Shown: positions 19,465 through 29,245, counted from the stretch's first letter. The stretch: DNA of 64,000 nucleotides from DASWYT01 sp965246875 (GCA_965246875.1 CBDFFU010000006.1:372001-436000); one strand, 5' to 3'. Numbers and translations are program-made. The notes: generated by a model not told the origin, from the sequence alone.

Positions 19465-20910
19465 ATGTCCGCCTCCCAATCGCCTTCGATCCCTATGCTC
19501 CGCCGCCAACGCCACACCAAGATTGTGTCAACCATCGGACCGGCTTCCAGCTCGATCGAGATGATCCGGGCATTGTTTGTCGCGGGCGTTGACACGTTCC
19601 GTTTGAATTTTTCGCATGGTAGTCACGAAGATCACGGCCAGCGCTATCACAACATCCGTCAAATCGAAAAAGAATTTGGCCGTCCAATCGGCATTTTTGC
19701 CGATCTGCAAGGGCCTAAATTGCGCTTGGGTAAATTTGCTGACGGCTTTGTTGATGTCGGTCCAGGCAGCCGGATTGTGCTGGACAGTGACCCGACACCG
19801 GGCAATGCCGAGCGTGTGCATTTGCCACATCCGGAAATTATCGCGGCTTTCCAGGTCGGCGATCCACTATTGATCGACGACGGCAAAGTCAGCCTGAAAA
19901 TCATTGAAAAACGCACCGATGCCGTTGTTGCCGAAGTGGTAACCGGCACGAAACTGATGGACCGCAAAGGCGTCAATTTGCCTGGCACGATCATTAATGT
20001 ATCGGTTTTGACACCAAAAGATTTGAAAGACATGGAGTTCGCTCTGGGCTTGGGTGTTGACTGGGTGGCCTTGTCATTTGTGCAACATGCGCAAGATGTT
20101 ATCGACGCGAAAAAAATCATTGCCGGCCGCGCACAGATTATCGCCAAAATCGAAAAGCCATCCGCTGTCGCACATATCGACGCAATTATCGCAGAAACCG
20201 ATGCCATTATGCTGGCCCGTGGCGATCTGGGTGTTGAATGTCCGCCGGAACAAGTGCCGGTTATTCAAAAAGCCGTCATCAGTGCCGTGCGTAATGCCGG
20301 TAAACCGTTGATCATTGCCACGCAAATGCTGGAATCGATGATCAGCGCGCCAACACCAACCCGTGCTGAAGCATCCGATGTGGCGACAGCCGTGTTTGAT
20401 GGCGCTGATGCTGTCATGACCTCCGCCGAAACCGCGTCCGGTGATTTCCCGATTGAAACTGTGACGATCATGGATAAAATCGCGCGCACGGTCGAAACAT
20501 CCGAAATCTACGCGGATTTGATGCGCCACCGCCATATTCCAAGCGAAGCGAATGTGGCTGGCGCGATTACGGCGGCAGCTCATCATGTCGCGCAAACAGT
20601 GGATGCAACCGCAATTGCCTGTTTCTCAACATCAGGCCAAACCGCTTTGCGCATGGTGCGTGAGCGTCCAAACATGCCAGTTGTCTGCCTGTCCCCGGAT
20701 GAAAAAGTCGTGCGTCGTTTGTCCCTGTCATTCGCAGCCAGTCCGGTGCTGGTTAAAACGATGGATCGTTTCGACGATCTGATTGCCCTGGCCAAGCAAA
20801 CGCTGATCACCCATGAGTTTGCTAAACCTGGTGATACGATCGTCATCACGGCAGGCGAATTGCATGGTGAGCCCGGCAAGACAAACACACTGCGTGTCGT
20901 CACGCTGTAA
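19465..20910 (+). CDS. pyk: Pyruvate kinase
   Basis: A 481-residue glycolytic enzyme converting phosphoenolpyruvate and ADP to pyruvate and ATP. The first motif is RRQRHTKIVSTIGPASSS, followed by FRLNFSHGSHEDH and FADLQGPKLRLG. The active-site helix block is IIAKIEKPSAVAHIDAI, with MLARGDLGVECPPEQVP and ATQMLESMI after it. The C-terminal domain (FSTSGQTALRMVRERPNMP) is intact. ATG 19465 is taken as the start; an internal ATG at 19495 would start directly at MLRRQR and is also plausible. It runs toward the pilus operon with a 131-base gap. Confidence 0.95.
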   Translation: MSASQSPSIPMLRRQRHTKIVSTIGPASSSIEMIRALFVAGVDTFRLNFSHGSHEDHGQRYHNIRQIEKEFGRPIGIFADLQGPKLRLGKFADGFVDVGPGSRIVLDSDPTPGNAERVHLPHPEIIAAFQVGDPLLIDDGKVSLKIIEKRTDAVVAEVVTGTKLMDRKGVNLPGTIINVSVLTPKDLKDMEFALGLGVDWVALSFVQHAQDVIDAKKIIAGRAQIIAKIEKPSAVAHIDAIIAETDAIMLARGDLGVECPPEQVPVIQKAVISAVRNAGKPLIIATQMLESMISAPTPTRAEASDVATAVFDGADAVMTSAETASGDFPIETVTIMDKIARTVETSEIYADLMRHRHIPSEANVAGAITAAAHHVAQTVDATAIACFSTSGQTALRMVRERPNMPVVCLSPDEKVVRRLSLSFAASPVLVKTMDRFDDLIALAKQTLITHEFAKPGDTIVITAGELHGEPGKTNTLRVVTL

Positions 20911-21041
20911 AAGCGGACTAAAAGACATTCTTTGCAGCGTTATGGCTCGCTTGGTGCGTGTAAAAGTAAAACTTTGTTAACAGCTTTCCCCTTTAATGGG
21001 CAAGCTTGAAAACCAGTTAAAACGCCCGGCGTCCATATATT

Positions 21042-21416
21042 ATGTCTATAAAAATTCCGAAAAAAATCCTTGTAGTTGAAGATAATGATTTCGTACGGCT
21101 GCAAATCGGGACATTTTTAAAATCCGCAAACTATGATATCATCGAGGCAATCGACGGTGAGAGTGCCGAAGACCAGATCCGTTTTAATCCTGATGTCATC
21201 ATTGCCGACGTCATGATGGAGCCGGTGGGGGGCTTTGCATTTATCCGTTCCATTCGCAACAAAGGCGTTGATGTGCCCGTCATCTTGGTAACAGCCGACC
21301 AAAATCATGATTTATTGGAACAATCCAATAAACTGGGTGTTGCCACTGTATTGATCAAGCCCGTTAAAAAAGAACGTTTGATTGCCATGGTCCAACGCTG
21401 CATTGAACGTGGGTGA
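21042..21416 (+). CDS. Single-domain response regulator (CheY-like)
   Basis: A 124-residue receiver domain with no output domain. The acidic pair is in VVEDNDF, the phosphoacceptor Asp in IIADVMMEP (near residue 52), the conserved Thr in LVTAD and the Lys in LIKPVKKE. It stands first in the pilus-like operon, and its stop lies six bases before the secretin ATG. That position suggests control of assembly or function of the apparatus by phosphorelay. No histidine kinase is encoded in the window. Confidence 0.88.
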   Translation: MSIKIPKKILVVEDNDFVRLQIGTFLKSANYDIIEAIDGESAEDQIRFNPDVIIADVMMEPVGGFAFIRSIRNKGVDVPVILVTADQNHDLLEQSNKLGVATVLIKPVKKERLIAMVQRCIERG

Positions 21417-21421
21417 TAGAG

Positions 21422-23290
21422 ATGATCACAGTTGCCATCAAATCTGTCAAAAAGCCAAAACGATTTTACAAGGCAATGGCGATCCTGACTTTGATAGCTC
21501 AATTGGCTGGCTGTAACAGTGATGCCAACGTTGCAGGAACGCGGCATATCGACATTCCTGAAGCCGATGCACCTGGCGCAAAATTCAGCAAAACTGCGGT
21601 CAACCGCTTAAAAGAAGCACCTGTCGTTTACGTCAAGCTTGGCGACGATGTCCTGAAACCCATGCGTAAAAATAACGCAACAACATTGCCAAGTAAAAAA
21701 GTTGGTCCATTTGAATTGCGCGAGGAAACATTAGCCGCTGCCTTGCAACTTGTTATGGCAGACGCTGACATCCCGCTAGCGTTTCAGACTAGTGAAGCCT
21801 TGGCACGAACCGTAACGGTTTCGCAATTGTCAGGACCCATGGGTGAAGTTGTCGATCGCTTGTGCAGTTTAGCAGATCTGTATTGTTCCTATGATAAAGG
21901 CGTTCTGGTGATCAAAGATGTTGAGACCTTCAGCGTTTCATTGCCACCTCTGGCTGCCGATAATTATGATGACTTCCTCAACGGCATTCGCACGGTCACC
22001 GGTCGTGATGCCTATATTGACGCAACCACCCGCACGCTGATTTATTCATCATCACACCGCAACAGTGACCAGGCGGAAGAATATTTTGAACGGTTACGTG
22101 CGAATACGGCTTTAATTGTTTTTGAAACGCAGATCTGGGAAGTCACATTAAACAATGGCAATAATACCGGCATTCGCTGGGAAACACTGGATACAACATC
22201 GGCGACTAGCGGAGCGCCTGCAGGGTCTAGTTCAAATTCTGTTTCAAATGGTAACCTCGGTTTCAATGGGGCCATTCCGGGTGCCACAATTGCGGGCGCT
22301 ATTAGTGGTGGTGTGCGTTATTTAAGTGGTGATTTAAACGCGAACATTGTATTCCAATTCCTTTCGACCCAAGGTGCTGTTAAAACAATTTCCCAGCCGC
22401 AAATCACAGTGTTGTCTGGGTCAACAGCTAAATTGCGGGTTGGGAACAGCCAGAAATACGTCTCACAAATCACCCGGACTGCCGGCCTCAGCACGAGCGG
22501 CGACAGTTTGTCCTTGACCACTGACACGTTGAATACGGGTCTGAACATGGAAATCAACAGTGCCTGGGATCAATCCACTGTTTATGGTAATCTCAAACTG
22601 GATCTGCAGGATCTGGTCAATATCGACAAAGTTACGGTGGGTGGCGTCAATGGTACGAGTATCCAGTTGCCAGAGACAGCGGAGCGGTCTTTGGAAACAC
22701 GTATTCGTATTCGTCCAGGTGACGCTTTGATCATTGGCGGGATCGTGCAGGAACGCGATCAATATCGCCGTGATGGCCTCGGTGGCATGAAACCCATTAT
22801 ACCAACTAACCGTGCTGACAGCGCGCGTAATTCGGAGCTGGTCATCATGATGCGTCCGCATGTGGTGGTCTATACGGATAAACCGCCAGCAGACGCCGTT
22901 CTATTAAATGATGGGTTATATTTGGATAATCCACAGAAAGAGGTGCCGGCTGTCAACATAATGTCTCCAGCCTCAATCGTCGCGGCACCGCCACAGATGG
23001 TTGCAATTCCAGCCAATGCGCCTGCTGCAGTAGGGGCAGCAGTGCCTGTCGTTCAGCAAAGCACCCGGCAGATTACTGTTACAGATGCAGAGGTAGTCAC
23101 GCCGGGGAATTCTGGTGGGTCAGCAACGAGACCGGCGCCTTTGCGGCCAAAACCGCTATCGCCAGCGGAGGTCCAGCGTTTTAACCAGCAAGTGGCTAAA
23201 CCGCCTGTTTCCACTACGTTGCCACCAGCACCCAGCATGTCACAATATCTCAATGATTTGGCACCTATGCAAATCGCACCAAGCAACTAG
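21422..23290 (+). CDS. PilN-like lipoprotein secretin of a type IVb pilus/T2SS-type system
   Basis: A roughly 622-residue outer-membrane channel. The signal peptide ends in a lipobox (LIAQLAGC, Cys near residue 25). N-terminal secretin/STN-like domains occupy about residues 75-270. The secretin core follows: FQFLSTQGAVKTISQPQITV, GNSQKYVSQITRTAG and RIRPGDALIIGGIVQER. The C-terminal 120 residues are Pro/Ala-rich. A lipidated secretin followed by an ATPase and a GspF-like protein matches the R64/PilN gene order. ATG 21422 is preferred to a GTG at 21413 that overlaps the regulator stop. Confidence 0.85.
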   Translation: MITVAIKSVKKPKRFYKAMAILTLIAQLAGCNSDANVAGTRHIDIPEADAPGAKFSKTAVNRLKEAPVVYVKLGDDVLKPMRKNNATTLPSKKVGPFELREETLAAALQLVMADADIPLAFQTSEALARTVTVSQLSGPMGEVVDRLCSLADLYCSYDKGVLVIKDVETFSVSLPPLAADNYDDFLNGIRTVTGRDAYIDATTRTLIYSSSHRNSDQAEEYFERLRANTALIVFETQIWEVTLNNGNNTGIRWETLDTTSATSGAPAGSSSNSVSNGNLGFNGAIPGATIAGAISGGVRYLSGDLNANIVFQFLSTQGAVKTISQPQITVLSGSTAKLRVGNSQKYVSQITRTAGLSTSGDSLSLTTDTLNTGLNMEINSAWDQSTVYGNLKLDLQDLVNIDKVTVGGVNGTSIQLPETAERSLETRIRIRPGDALIIGGIVQERDQYRRDGLGGMKPIIPTNRADSARNSELVIMMRPHVVVYTDKPPADAVLLNDGLYLDNPQKEVPAVNIMSPASIVAAPPQMVAIPANAPAAVGAAVPVVQQSTRQITVTDAEVVTPGNSGGSATRPAPLRPKPLSPAEVQRFNQQVAKPPVSTTLPPAPSMSQYLNDLAPMQIAPSN

Positions 23291-23401
23291 ACGACATATA
23301 ATCGTCTTTGCGCTGGGCAAGATTTTCTTTTTCTTAAATCTTTCTGCGTTAAATCTTATAGGAGCACCTCATTTTAAACGAGGATGGCTTAAAGGATAGC
23401 A

Positions 23402-25207
23402 ATGCGTTATGGCCAACCCTGTGATTTAGTTGTAAAAACCCGCCATTGGCTGGGCGGGTGTCTATGTGTCACACTATTATTAGCTGTACTCACTGGCTCT
23501 GCTTATGCCCAAGTGAGTGCGTTTGAGGATCCCATTGGCACAGGGGGTGTTGGCGGTAACGAACTTACCCCGAAAAAAGATGAATTCGACGGCGGCGATA
23601 TCGGCCAGGGTCAAACGGCGCAAATCGTTACGTTGTTTCGCAATAGCGGCGGGACGCCACTGACGATTGGTAAAATTGATCTGGTCCCATCAGCCAATGT
23701 ATCAGCCGTGCTTGGCAACAATCAATGTTCTGTTGAGTCATTAAAGCCCGGCGTCGAGTGCGCCGTGACCGTTAATGTGACCGGCCAAGGCACAGGTAAA
23801 TTCCGCATTGGTATGCTGATCAAACATAATGGGAAATCACGTCTGACCAACGCGGCGATCACCGGCATTATTGGTGGCGGCGATGGCGGTAAAAGTATGA
23901 GCAGTGAGATTGAAGCCTTTCCGTCCGATTTGGATTTCGGCAGTGTGACCAGCACAGCGCCATTAGTGCGCTCCTTAGGCTTACGCAATAATACTGGCAG
24001 CCTTATCACCATTCAAAATATTGATCTGGCGGCCTCACCGACCAGCGGCTTTCAAATGTCAGCACCCGGTTGCCGTGAATTACGTCCCGGCCAGGCCTGT
24101 GTTGCAACAGTGACTTGGACCCCAACCAGTACTGGTCAGGTCGAAGGCGTTATCCTGTTGCGCCATGACGGTCCCAGCGGTGCCGCACGCATCGGCCTGA
24201 AAGGGGATTACCAGCCGAAGAAAGTTGAGACGGCCAGTCGCTTTGCGAATGCCGTACCCGGTGAAGGCCTGCTGGTGCCGGATCTTGATAAAATCGATTT
24301 TGGTTCCGAAGTGGATGGAGCCGCATCCATTTCTGTCAGCCTGGTCAATCAAGGTGATGAAGCGTTGACGTTGAATAACGTCAAGCTTGCTGGTTCAGAC
24401 AATGGATTATCTATATCAACGGTTGACTGTAAGAAAGGCGACATCCTGAAGCCTGGTGATGCATGCGTATTGACGGTCAATTGGCAGCCGCGCCGAACGG
24501 GGCCTGTTATTGACGACATTCAAATTTTGCATACGGGAACGCGTCGTGTCCTCGTTTTGCCTGTGCGGGGCACGGCGAAACAACCGGTGAGCAACAGTTC
24601 AGGGCCGCTCGTGTCTTATGGTGACCAAATCCCGGACATGCCCAAAATCGGCACCGGTAAACTGGATGAGAAATTGCTGAAAACACCGGCTAAATCATCA
24701 GCTTTGGATGATACGCTTAACACGGCCGCAACAGCCGCCAGTCCATCGAGCAAAAAACGCAATACGGCATTAACTGCTGGTGATAATGGCACACCCGCTC
24801 TGGACGGTTATCGTATCAGCTCCATCAGCACCGACCATGCGATTGTAGCCGGGCCAAAGGGACGTTTAATCATTAAAAATGGTGTCCCGCAAGTTATTTC
24901 AGGTTTGCTGTGGACACCGCATATTGTGCCGGAAGGTGTCGAGTTGGCCAGTGGTAAAAATGTTGTGCTGCTAATTTTTGATCCGTCATTGACAGTCATG
25001 CAATCGGTCGCGCCGACCAGTGGTTCAATCGGTACATACGGTTCCGATACCGGCACGTTGACCAATGTGAATACACTAAGCGGAACATCTGTAACCGCCA
25101 CACCGGGGATGGCGAATGTTTCGGGGAGTGGCAGCAGCAACACAAGCAACAGCAGCAGCAATCGTTCAAGCAGCAATAACCGCTCGTCTTCAGCAACACG
25201 TTATTAA
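23402..25207 (+). CDS. Secreted protein with three Ig-like (choice-of-anchor D/ASH) repeats in the pilus operon
   Basis: The protein has 601 residues. A signal peptide (LCVTLLLAVLTGSAYAQ) precedes three roughly 100-residue repeats. Each carries an RNSGGTPLTI-, RNNTGSLITI- or VNQGDEALTL-type strand followed by a LKPGxxC(A/V)xTV strand: at residues 60-155, 175-270 and 295-390. Such ASH-like Ig domains mediate protein contacts. A beta-rich block (YRISSISTDHAIVAGPKGRL) and a Ser/Asn-rich tail close the protein. It occupies the position of PilO/PilP in R64-type operons, but no homology to those is evident. It is probably a periplasmic or surface accessory of the secretin. Confidence 0.8.
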   Translation: MRYGQPCDLVVKTRHWLGGCLCVTLLLAVLTGSAYAQVSAFEDPIGTGGVGGNELTPKKDEFDGGDIGQGQTAQIVTLFRNSGGTPLTIGKIDLVPSANVSAVLGNNQCSVESLKPGVECAVTVNVTGQGTGKFRIGMLIKHNGKSRLTNAAITGIIGGGDGGKSMSSEIEAFPSDLDFGSVTSTAPLVRSLGLRNNTGSLITIQNIDLAASPTSGFQMSAPGCRELRPGQACVATVTWTPTSTGQVEGVILLRHDGPSGAARIGLKGDYQPKKVETASRFANAVPGEGLLVPDLDKIDFGSEVDGAASISVSLVNQGDEALTLNNVKLAGSDNGLSISTVDCKKGDILKPGDACVLTVNWQPRRTGPVIDDIQILHTGTRRVLVLPVRGTAKQPVSNSSGPLVSYGDQIPDMPKIGTGKLDEKLLKTPAKSSALDDTLNTAATAASPSSKKRNTALTAGDNGTPALDGYRISSISTDHAIVAGPKGRLIIKNGVPQVISGLLWTPHIVPEGVELASGKNVVLLIFDPSLTVMQSVAPTSGSIGTYGSDTGTLTNVNTLSGTSVTATPGMANVSGSGSSNTSNSSSNRSSSNNRSSSATRY

Positions 25208-25225
25208 TTGGATCAACATACTAAC

Positions 25226-26953
25226 ATGACAGAGACGCGCTCCCGGGATAACGGCAAAGAAGGTCGCGAACGTTACTTGGATATGGTCCAACGTGAACGG
25301 CAGCTGTTCAGCGAGAAGGGGATCAATCGCTCTGTCGAGCAATTATTGATTGCTGCCGGCGGATATGAATCAAGTGATAATTCCAAGGAAAAAATTGTAC
25401 GCGACAATGCAACTGGTGATCAATTGCGCAGTATCGTCCCTGTGCAAGCATGGCTGCCGCTTAATGTTCATCTGGTCGGTCTGCGGCAAAGTATTTTGGA
25501 ACTGGCCCCTGTCTATGATTTGTCAGACCGGCAAAAAGAAAATCTGGTCGCCACGGTACGCCGTTGCGGTTTCCAGGTCGAAGATGTGGAAATTCAATTA
25601 TGGGACCGGGGTGAATTGCTGGAGCAAATGCGGCGTGTGCATGATAATTCATCGGACCGCTGCGAAACCACCTTATCAACTTGGATCAAGGATCTGGATA
25701 ATGGTTTGTTGTTGCAAAGTTTTGTTCGCGATTTGATTTCCGAAGCCTTGCAGCTGCGTGCCTCCGATATTCATATTTTGCAAGATAATGGACAAGATGC
25801 GCCAAACTGGCTGAAATACCGGATCGATGGTGATCTGGTCCCCATGCATTTGTTGCCGGCCGATGCTATGGCGCGTTTGACAACCGTATTGAAACGTGAT
25901 GCCGGCATGAACTTTGGTGATCGCCGGACGCCACAAGACGGACGTATGACATTTATGTGGCAAGGCCGTAATATCGATATTCGTGTTGCCTCAGGTCCGC
26001 AAGGTCAGGATGGCGAAAAATTGACGATGCGATTGTTGGACCGCGCCGCTTTGAAAAACTTCGACGATTTGTTTAACCGGCATGCCGATGTCCTTGTATC
26101 ATTGAAGAAAATCCTCAATCCGCAGGTCAAAGGGGATGGCGGTTTGGTGTTGCTGTCCGGTCCAACAGGATCCGGAAAAAGCACTACCTTGTATGCGGCT
26201 GTGCAACAGATCGACCGCCGCCGCAAACATGTGCTGACGATAGAAGACCCGATTGAATATGAGCTGCGCTATGCCACACAATGGCAGGTGGCTGCCGGTC
26301 ATAAGGGCAGCGAATTTGCCGACCTCATCCGGGCCAGCATGCGTCATGATCCGGATTACATTGTCATTGGGGAATTGCGTGATGGTGAAACAGTCGAAAC
26401 CGCATTGAAGGCTTCTGAGTCCGGCCACACCGTAATGTCGACGATCCATGCCGACAGTGCGGTGCAAACACTGGAGCGGTTGCGTTCATTCATGCCATCG
26501 GAAAAAGACCGTGCGTCGACCTATACACTGGCGCAGCAAATTCGGTGTGTGCTTAATCAGCGTCTTATTAAAATCCTGTGCCAGGGCTGCTCGATCCCGG
26601 TTCGTTCCGGCGATATCGCTAATGCAGAAGAGCTTCTGGATCTGGATATTCAAGCGGATGATTTCGTGCGTCGTCACAATCCCAATGGCTGTGATATTTG
26701 TAACCGAACCGGCTATTACGGTCGGACATTGCTGCTCGAAGCCTTGATCGTTGAAGGTAACGACTCCATGCGGAACGATCTCTATAAAACATTGATGACG
26801 AATACGGCAGAAATTATTCACCTTCCGGGTATCAAACTCTACTCACGTGGTGACAATATCCGCAAATTGGTTTTAGAAGGTTATATCGATGTCCGGGCGG
26901 GTTTGCTACAGCTGGAATCATTGCAAGAAGACAGTCGGCGGGTGATCCCGTAA
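25226..26953 (+). CDS. GspE/PilB/PilQ-type secretion ATPase
   Basis: A roughly 575-residue hexameric ATPase that powers pilus assembly. It shows Walker A GPTGSGKSTT near residue 310, the Asp box TIEDPIEYELRYATQWQV, Walker B GELRDGETVE and the His box STIHADSA. A zinc-binding tetracysteine is formed by CQGC (near residue 451) and CDIC (near 491), as in GspE/PilB. N1/N2-like N-terminal domains are present. The start is ATG 25226; an upstream TTG at 25208 is unlikely. The stop overlaps the next start by one base (TAATG). Confidence 0.93.
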   Translation: MTETRSRDNGKEGRERYLDMVQRERQLFSEKGINRSVEQLLIAAGGYESSDNSKEKIVRDNATGDQLRSIVPVQAWLPLNVHLVGLRQSILELAPVYDLSDRQKENLVATVRRCGFQVEDVEIQLWDRGELLEQMRRVHDNSSDRCETTLSTWIKDLDNGLLLQSFVRDLISEALQLRASDIHILQDNGQDAPNWLKYRIDGDLVPMHLLPADAMARLTTVLKRDAGMNFGDRRTPQDGRMTFMWQGRNIDIRVASGPQGQDGEKLTMRLLDRAALKNFDDLFNRHADVLVSLKKILNPQVKGDGGLVLLSGPTGSGKSTTLYAAVQQIDRRRKHVLTIEDPIEYELRYATQWQVAAGHKGSEFADLIRASMRHDPDYIVIGELRDGETVETALKASESGHTVMSTIHADSAVQTLERLRSFMPSEKDRASTYTLAQQIRCVLNQRLIKILCQGCSIPVRSGDIANAEELLDLDIQADDFVRRHNPNGCDICNRTGYYGRTLLLEALIVEGNDSMRNDLYKTLMTNTAEIIHLPGIKLYSRGDNIRKLVLEGYIDVRAGLLQLESLQEDSRRVIP

Positions 26954-28176
26954 TGCAGCAATGGCTTGCCATTTATGCAGTCGATACACGCAATGGCGCG
27001 AAAAAACTGACGCGCACATTTTATCTGCCAACCATCGACGATGTTCGCCGTGCGATTTTGAAAGATGGCGGCTATGTGCTGAGCATTCGTGCTCATGAAC
27101 GTTCAGTATGGGAACGTCTCCTGGCCCGTTCGACGTGGTGGCAGATTCAATTGTTGCGCGGCATTCAATTTCGCTCAAACACAACGTCACCTTCAGTTGC
27201 CATGTGGCGCTTGATAGAAGCTGAAACCAATCCGCGGACGCAAAATATCCTGGCACCCGCCCGTGAAGCATTGGCCCGTGGCATGGGTGTCATTGATGCT
27301 CTCAAGGCCTTACAGATGTTTGATCATTCAACGCTCGCCATTCTTGGCGCATCAGAGCAGAGCAACAAGCTGCATGACGGTATTCCACAAGCTATCCGTA
27401 ACATTACACAAAAACGCAAGAACGTCGCTAAAATCGCCGGAACGCTCGGCTGGATTGGCTTTGATTTGCTATCCATTGTCCAAGGCCTGCAAACCGGACG
27501 TGGGATGATTCTGGGCTGGTTTCGGAAAAACCCGCCTAAAGATCCAGAAGCCGGTCTGAAATTTAATCACACCGTCGATAACCTTGAAACTTTATGGACG
27601 GTCTTGTTATGGGTGGCTTATTTAGCCGCTGCATTTATGGGTTGGGCTATTGCGTCATTTTGGATCAACCGCGGCAAACGTGATTTTCTGGCAGCCAAAA
27701 TGGTGCGTAAAATTCCATTGGTCGGGGCGTACTTGCGCGATCTGGCGTTTGCTGATTCCATGATGGCTGCTGCCCGTATGATCCGTGGCAGCGTGTCTGT
27801 GACGCAAGCGTTGCAACAGTCAGCAGAGGCCAGCAACGTTCCCGATGTGGCTCAATTCTGGCAAGATGCTTATCAGGATCTATCACGCGGGGTGTCATTG
27901 GGTGCCGCCATGGATCGTGCACCGTTATCGCGCAATGAACGTACCGAAATTATGGCTGTCAGTGATTTAACTCAGATTGCGACAGTCTTGGAAGCCATTG
28001 CTGACATGCGCGCGCAAGCGGCACAAACCAAAAACAGTCTCATTGTCTGGGGTGCTTTTGTTTTTACGGGCCTATATCTGTTGATCGCTTTTGGCAGTGC
28101 CATTTATGCTTTACAGTTGATGAATTTCAGCATGGACAGCATGATGGATAGCATGATGCAGCCACAAGGTGAATAA
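26953..28176 (+). CDS. GspF/PilC/PilR-type inner-membrane platform protein
   Basis: A 407-residue polytopic protein. Two cytoplasmic helical-bundle domains are related in the usual GspF manner; the second is best seen at FADSMMAAARMIRGSVSVTQALQQ followed by ERTEIMAVSD. Membrane segments lie near residues 155-172, 215-240 (LLWVAYLAAAFMGWAIASFW) and 355-385. It is translationally coupled to the ATPase, its expected cytoplasmic partner, and corresponds to PilR of R64-type thin pili. Its C-terminus has a short Met/Asp-rich repeat (SMDSMMDSMM). Confidence 0.85.
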   Translation: MQQWLAIYAVDTRNGAKKLTRTFYLPTIDDVRRAILKDGGYVLSIRAHERSVWERLLARSTWWQIQLLRGIQFRSNTTSPSVAMWRLIEAETNPRTQNILAPAREALARGMGVIDALKALQMFDHSTLAILGASEQSNKLHDGIPQAIRNITQKRKNVAKIAGTLGWIGFDLLSIVQGLQTGRGMILGWFRKNPPKDPEAGLKFNHTVDNLETLWTVLLWVAYLAAAFMGWAIASFWINRGKRDFLAAKMVRKIPLVGAYLRDLAFADSMMAAARMIRGSVSVTQALQQSAEASNVPDVAQFWQDAYQDLSRGVSLGAAMDRAPLSRNERTEIMAVSDLTQIATVLEAIADMRAQAAQTKNSLIVWGAFVFTGLYLLIAFGSAIYALQLMNFSMDSMMDSMMQPQGE

Positions 28177-28199
28177 CGGGATGGGAATAGAGGACTGAC

Positions 28200-29147
28200 A
28201 TGGAACTGCGCCGCCGCAACACAAGCCTGGAATCACAACGCCACACGCCTGTTGGCCAAACGGTGCTGCGAACGGATAGCACTGTTTTTCTGGATGATGA
28301 TTTGGTGCCTTATCTGCCAATCGATATTGTTGGCGGATCGGTGCCGGCTATCCCTGGTATGGAAGAAGAAGCGGTCTGGAACGCGGCGTCGCAAGCCTGT
28401 GCGTCGGATCGTGTGCACTTTGTCTACACCGTGGCCGATGACCGTTGCTGGTATCTGGCGATCCCATCCAGTGCCCTGGCGTCGCATCCCAACTCATGGT
28501 GTCCGCTTGCCGCTGCATTGCCTGGTAACAGTGAATTTTGGGACAAGGAAAGCGTTTATGTGTTTGAGCAAGATGGCGTGGCTGCTGGTTTGCGTTGGGA
28601 TCAGGACAATGGCCGCATGCAGGTCTATGCCGGCCCCGCCCGGATGATTTTGCCACGCCTGCAAAGCCTGGATGCGAATTTTTTAACGCTCAACGTTGAA
28701 CGGGCCACGCCCGTGCCGTGGCGCAGCCGGTCGATTCACAGCGAACGTCTGTCACGCCAATTGGTCAAATGGTTATTCTGGGCTGGCACGTTAATGGCTT
28801 GCTCTTGTGTAACCTTATGGATTCTCAGTCACATGGCGGTGGCCTTTTTGCGGCCAAACGTTGATGTCTTGCAGCGGGAGACATCTCAGGCAACAGAAAA
28901 ACTGATGTTGGAAGCGGCCCGCTTGACACGTAGCGATGCTGAACAACATCTGATGCGTGTGCAGGAATTACTAGGCCAACTGGATGTGCTGGGTGGAACT
29001 TTGAATAAATACCAGGTGGATAAGGACGAGGTTTTGTGGGAAGCGGTCATTCCAGCTGCAGCTGGCGGTGCCAACCTTGCAGGCCTCAAAGCTCAAACCA
29101 CAGGAACCGAGCCTGATGGCCGGATCATTATTCAAGGGAAAAAATAA
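28200..29147 (+). CDS. Bitopic pilus-assembly protein, GspL/PilO2-like architecture
   Basis: A 315-residue protein. A cytoplasmic N-terminal domain (residues 1-190) is followed by one membrane helix (WAGTLMACSCVTLWILSHMAVAF cut here, residues about 196-218), then a periplasmic coiled coil (LQRETSQATEKLMLEAARL). The layout (cytosolic domain, one helix, short periplasmic coil) matches GspL and the PilO2 family, but sequence identity is not obvious. It lies directly after the GspF-like gene, with AGAGGA ahead of the ATG. It probably connects the ATPase platform to the periplasmic parts. Confidence 0.7.
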   Translation: MELRRRNTSLESQRHTPVGQTVLRTDSTVFLDDDLVPYLPIDIVGGSVPAIPGMEEEAVWNAASQACASDRVHFVYTVADDRCWYLAIPSSALASHPNSWCPLAAALPGNSEFWDKESVYVFEQDGVAAGLRWDQDNGRMQVYAGPARMILPRLQSLDANFLTLNVERATPVPWRSRSIHSERLSRQLVKWLFWAGTLMACSCVTLWILSHMAVAFLRPNVDVLQRETSQATEKLMLEAARLTRSDAEQHLMRVQELLGQLDVLGGTLNKYQVDKDEVLWEAVIPAAAGGANLAGLKAQTTGTEPDGRIIIQGKK

Positions 29148-29163
29148 TATAACACCTTTTTAC

Positions 29164-29194
29164 TCATTAATAGGAAACTATTTCCTATTAATGA
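29164..29194. promoter_or_regulatory. Perfect AT-rich hairpin inside the pilus operon
   Basis: A 14-base stem with a three-base loop (TCATTAATAGGAAA / CTA / TTTCCTATTAATGA) lies 17 bases after the stop at 29147. It is not GC-rich and is not followed by a clean T run, so it is more likely an RNA-stability or processing element, or an operator, than a strong terminator. It separates the assembly genes from the pilin end of the operon. Confidence 0.5.
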
Positions 29195-29245
29195 ATTTCT
29201 AAGAACACCGGGTCATAGTAAAAGGATGCACCAGATTTTTATCAC

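Noticed and set aside
19461..19595. N-terminal extension of the small CxxC gene to 90 residues
   Set aside because: That part is antisense to the conserved N-terminus of pyk and lacks its own ribosome site.
25100..25207. Tandem AGCAAC-like codon repeats as a possible repeat array
   Set aside because: They encode the Ser/Asn-rich tail of the 23402 gene; units are irregular and there is no CRISPR-like spacer structure.
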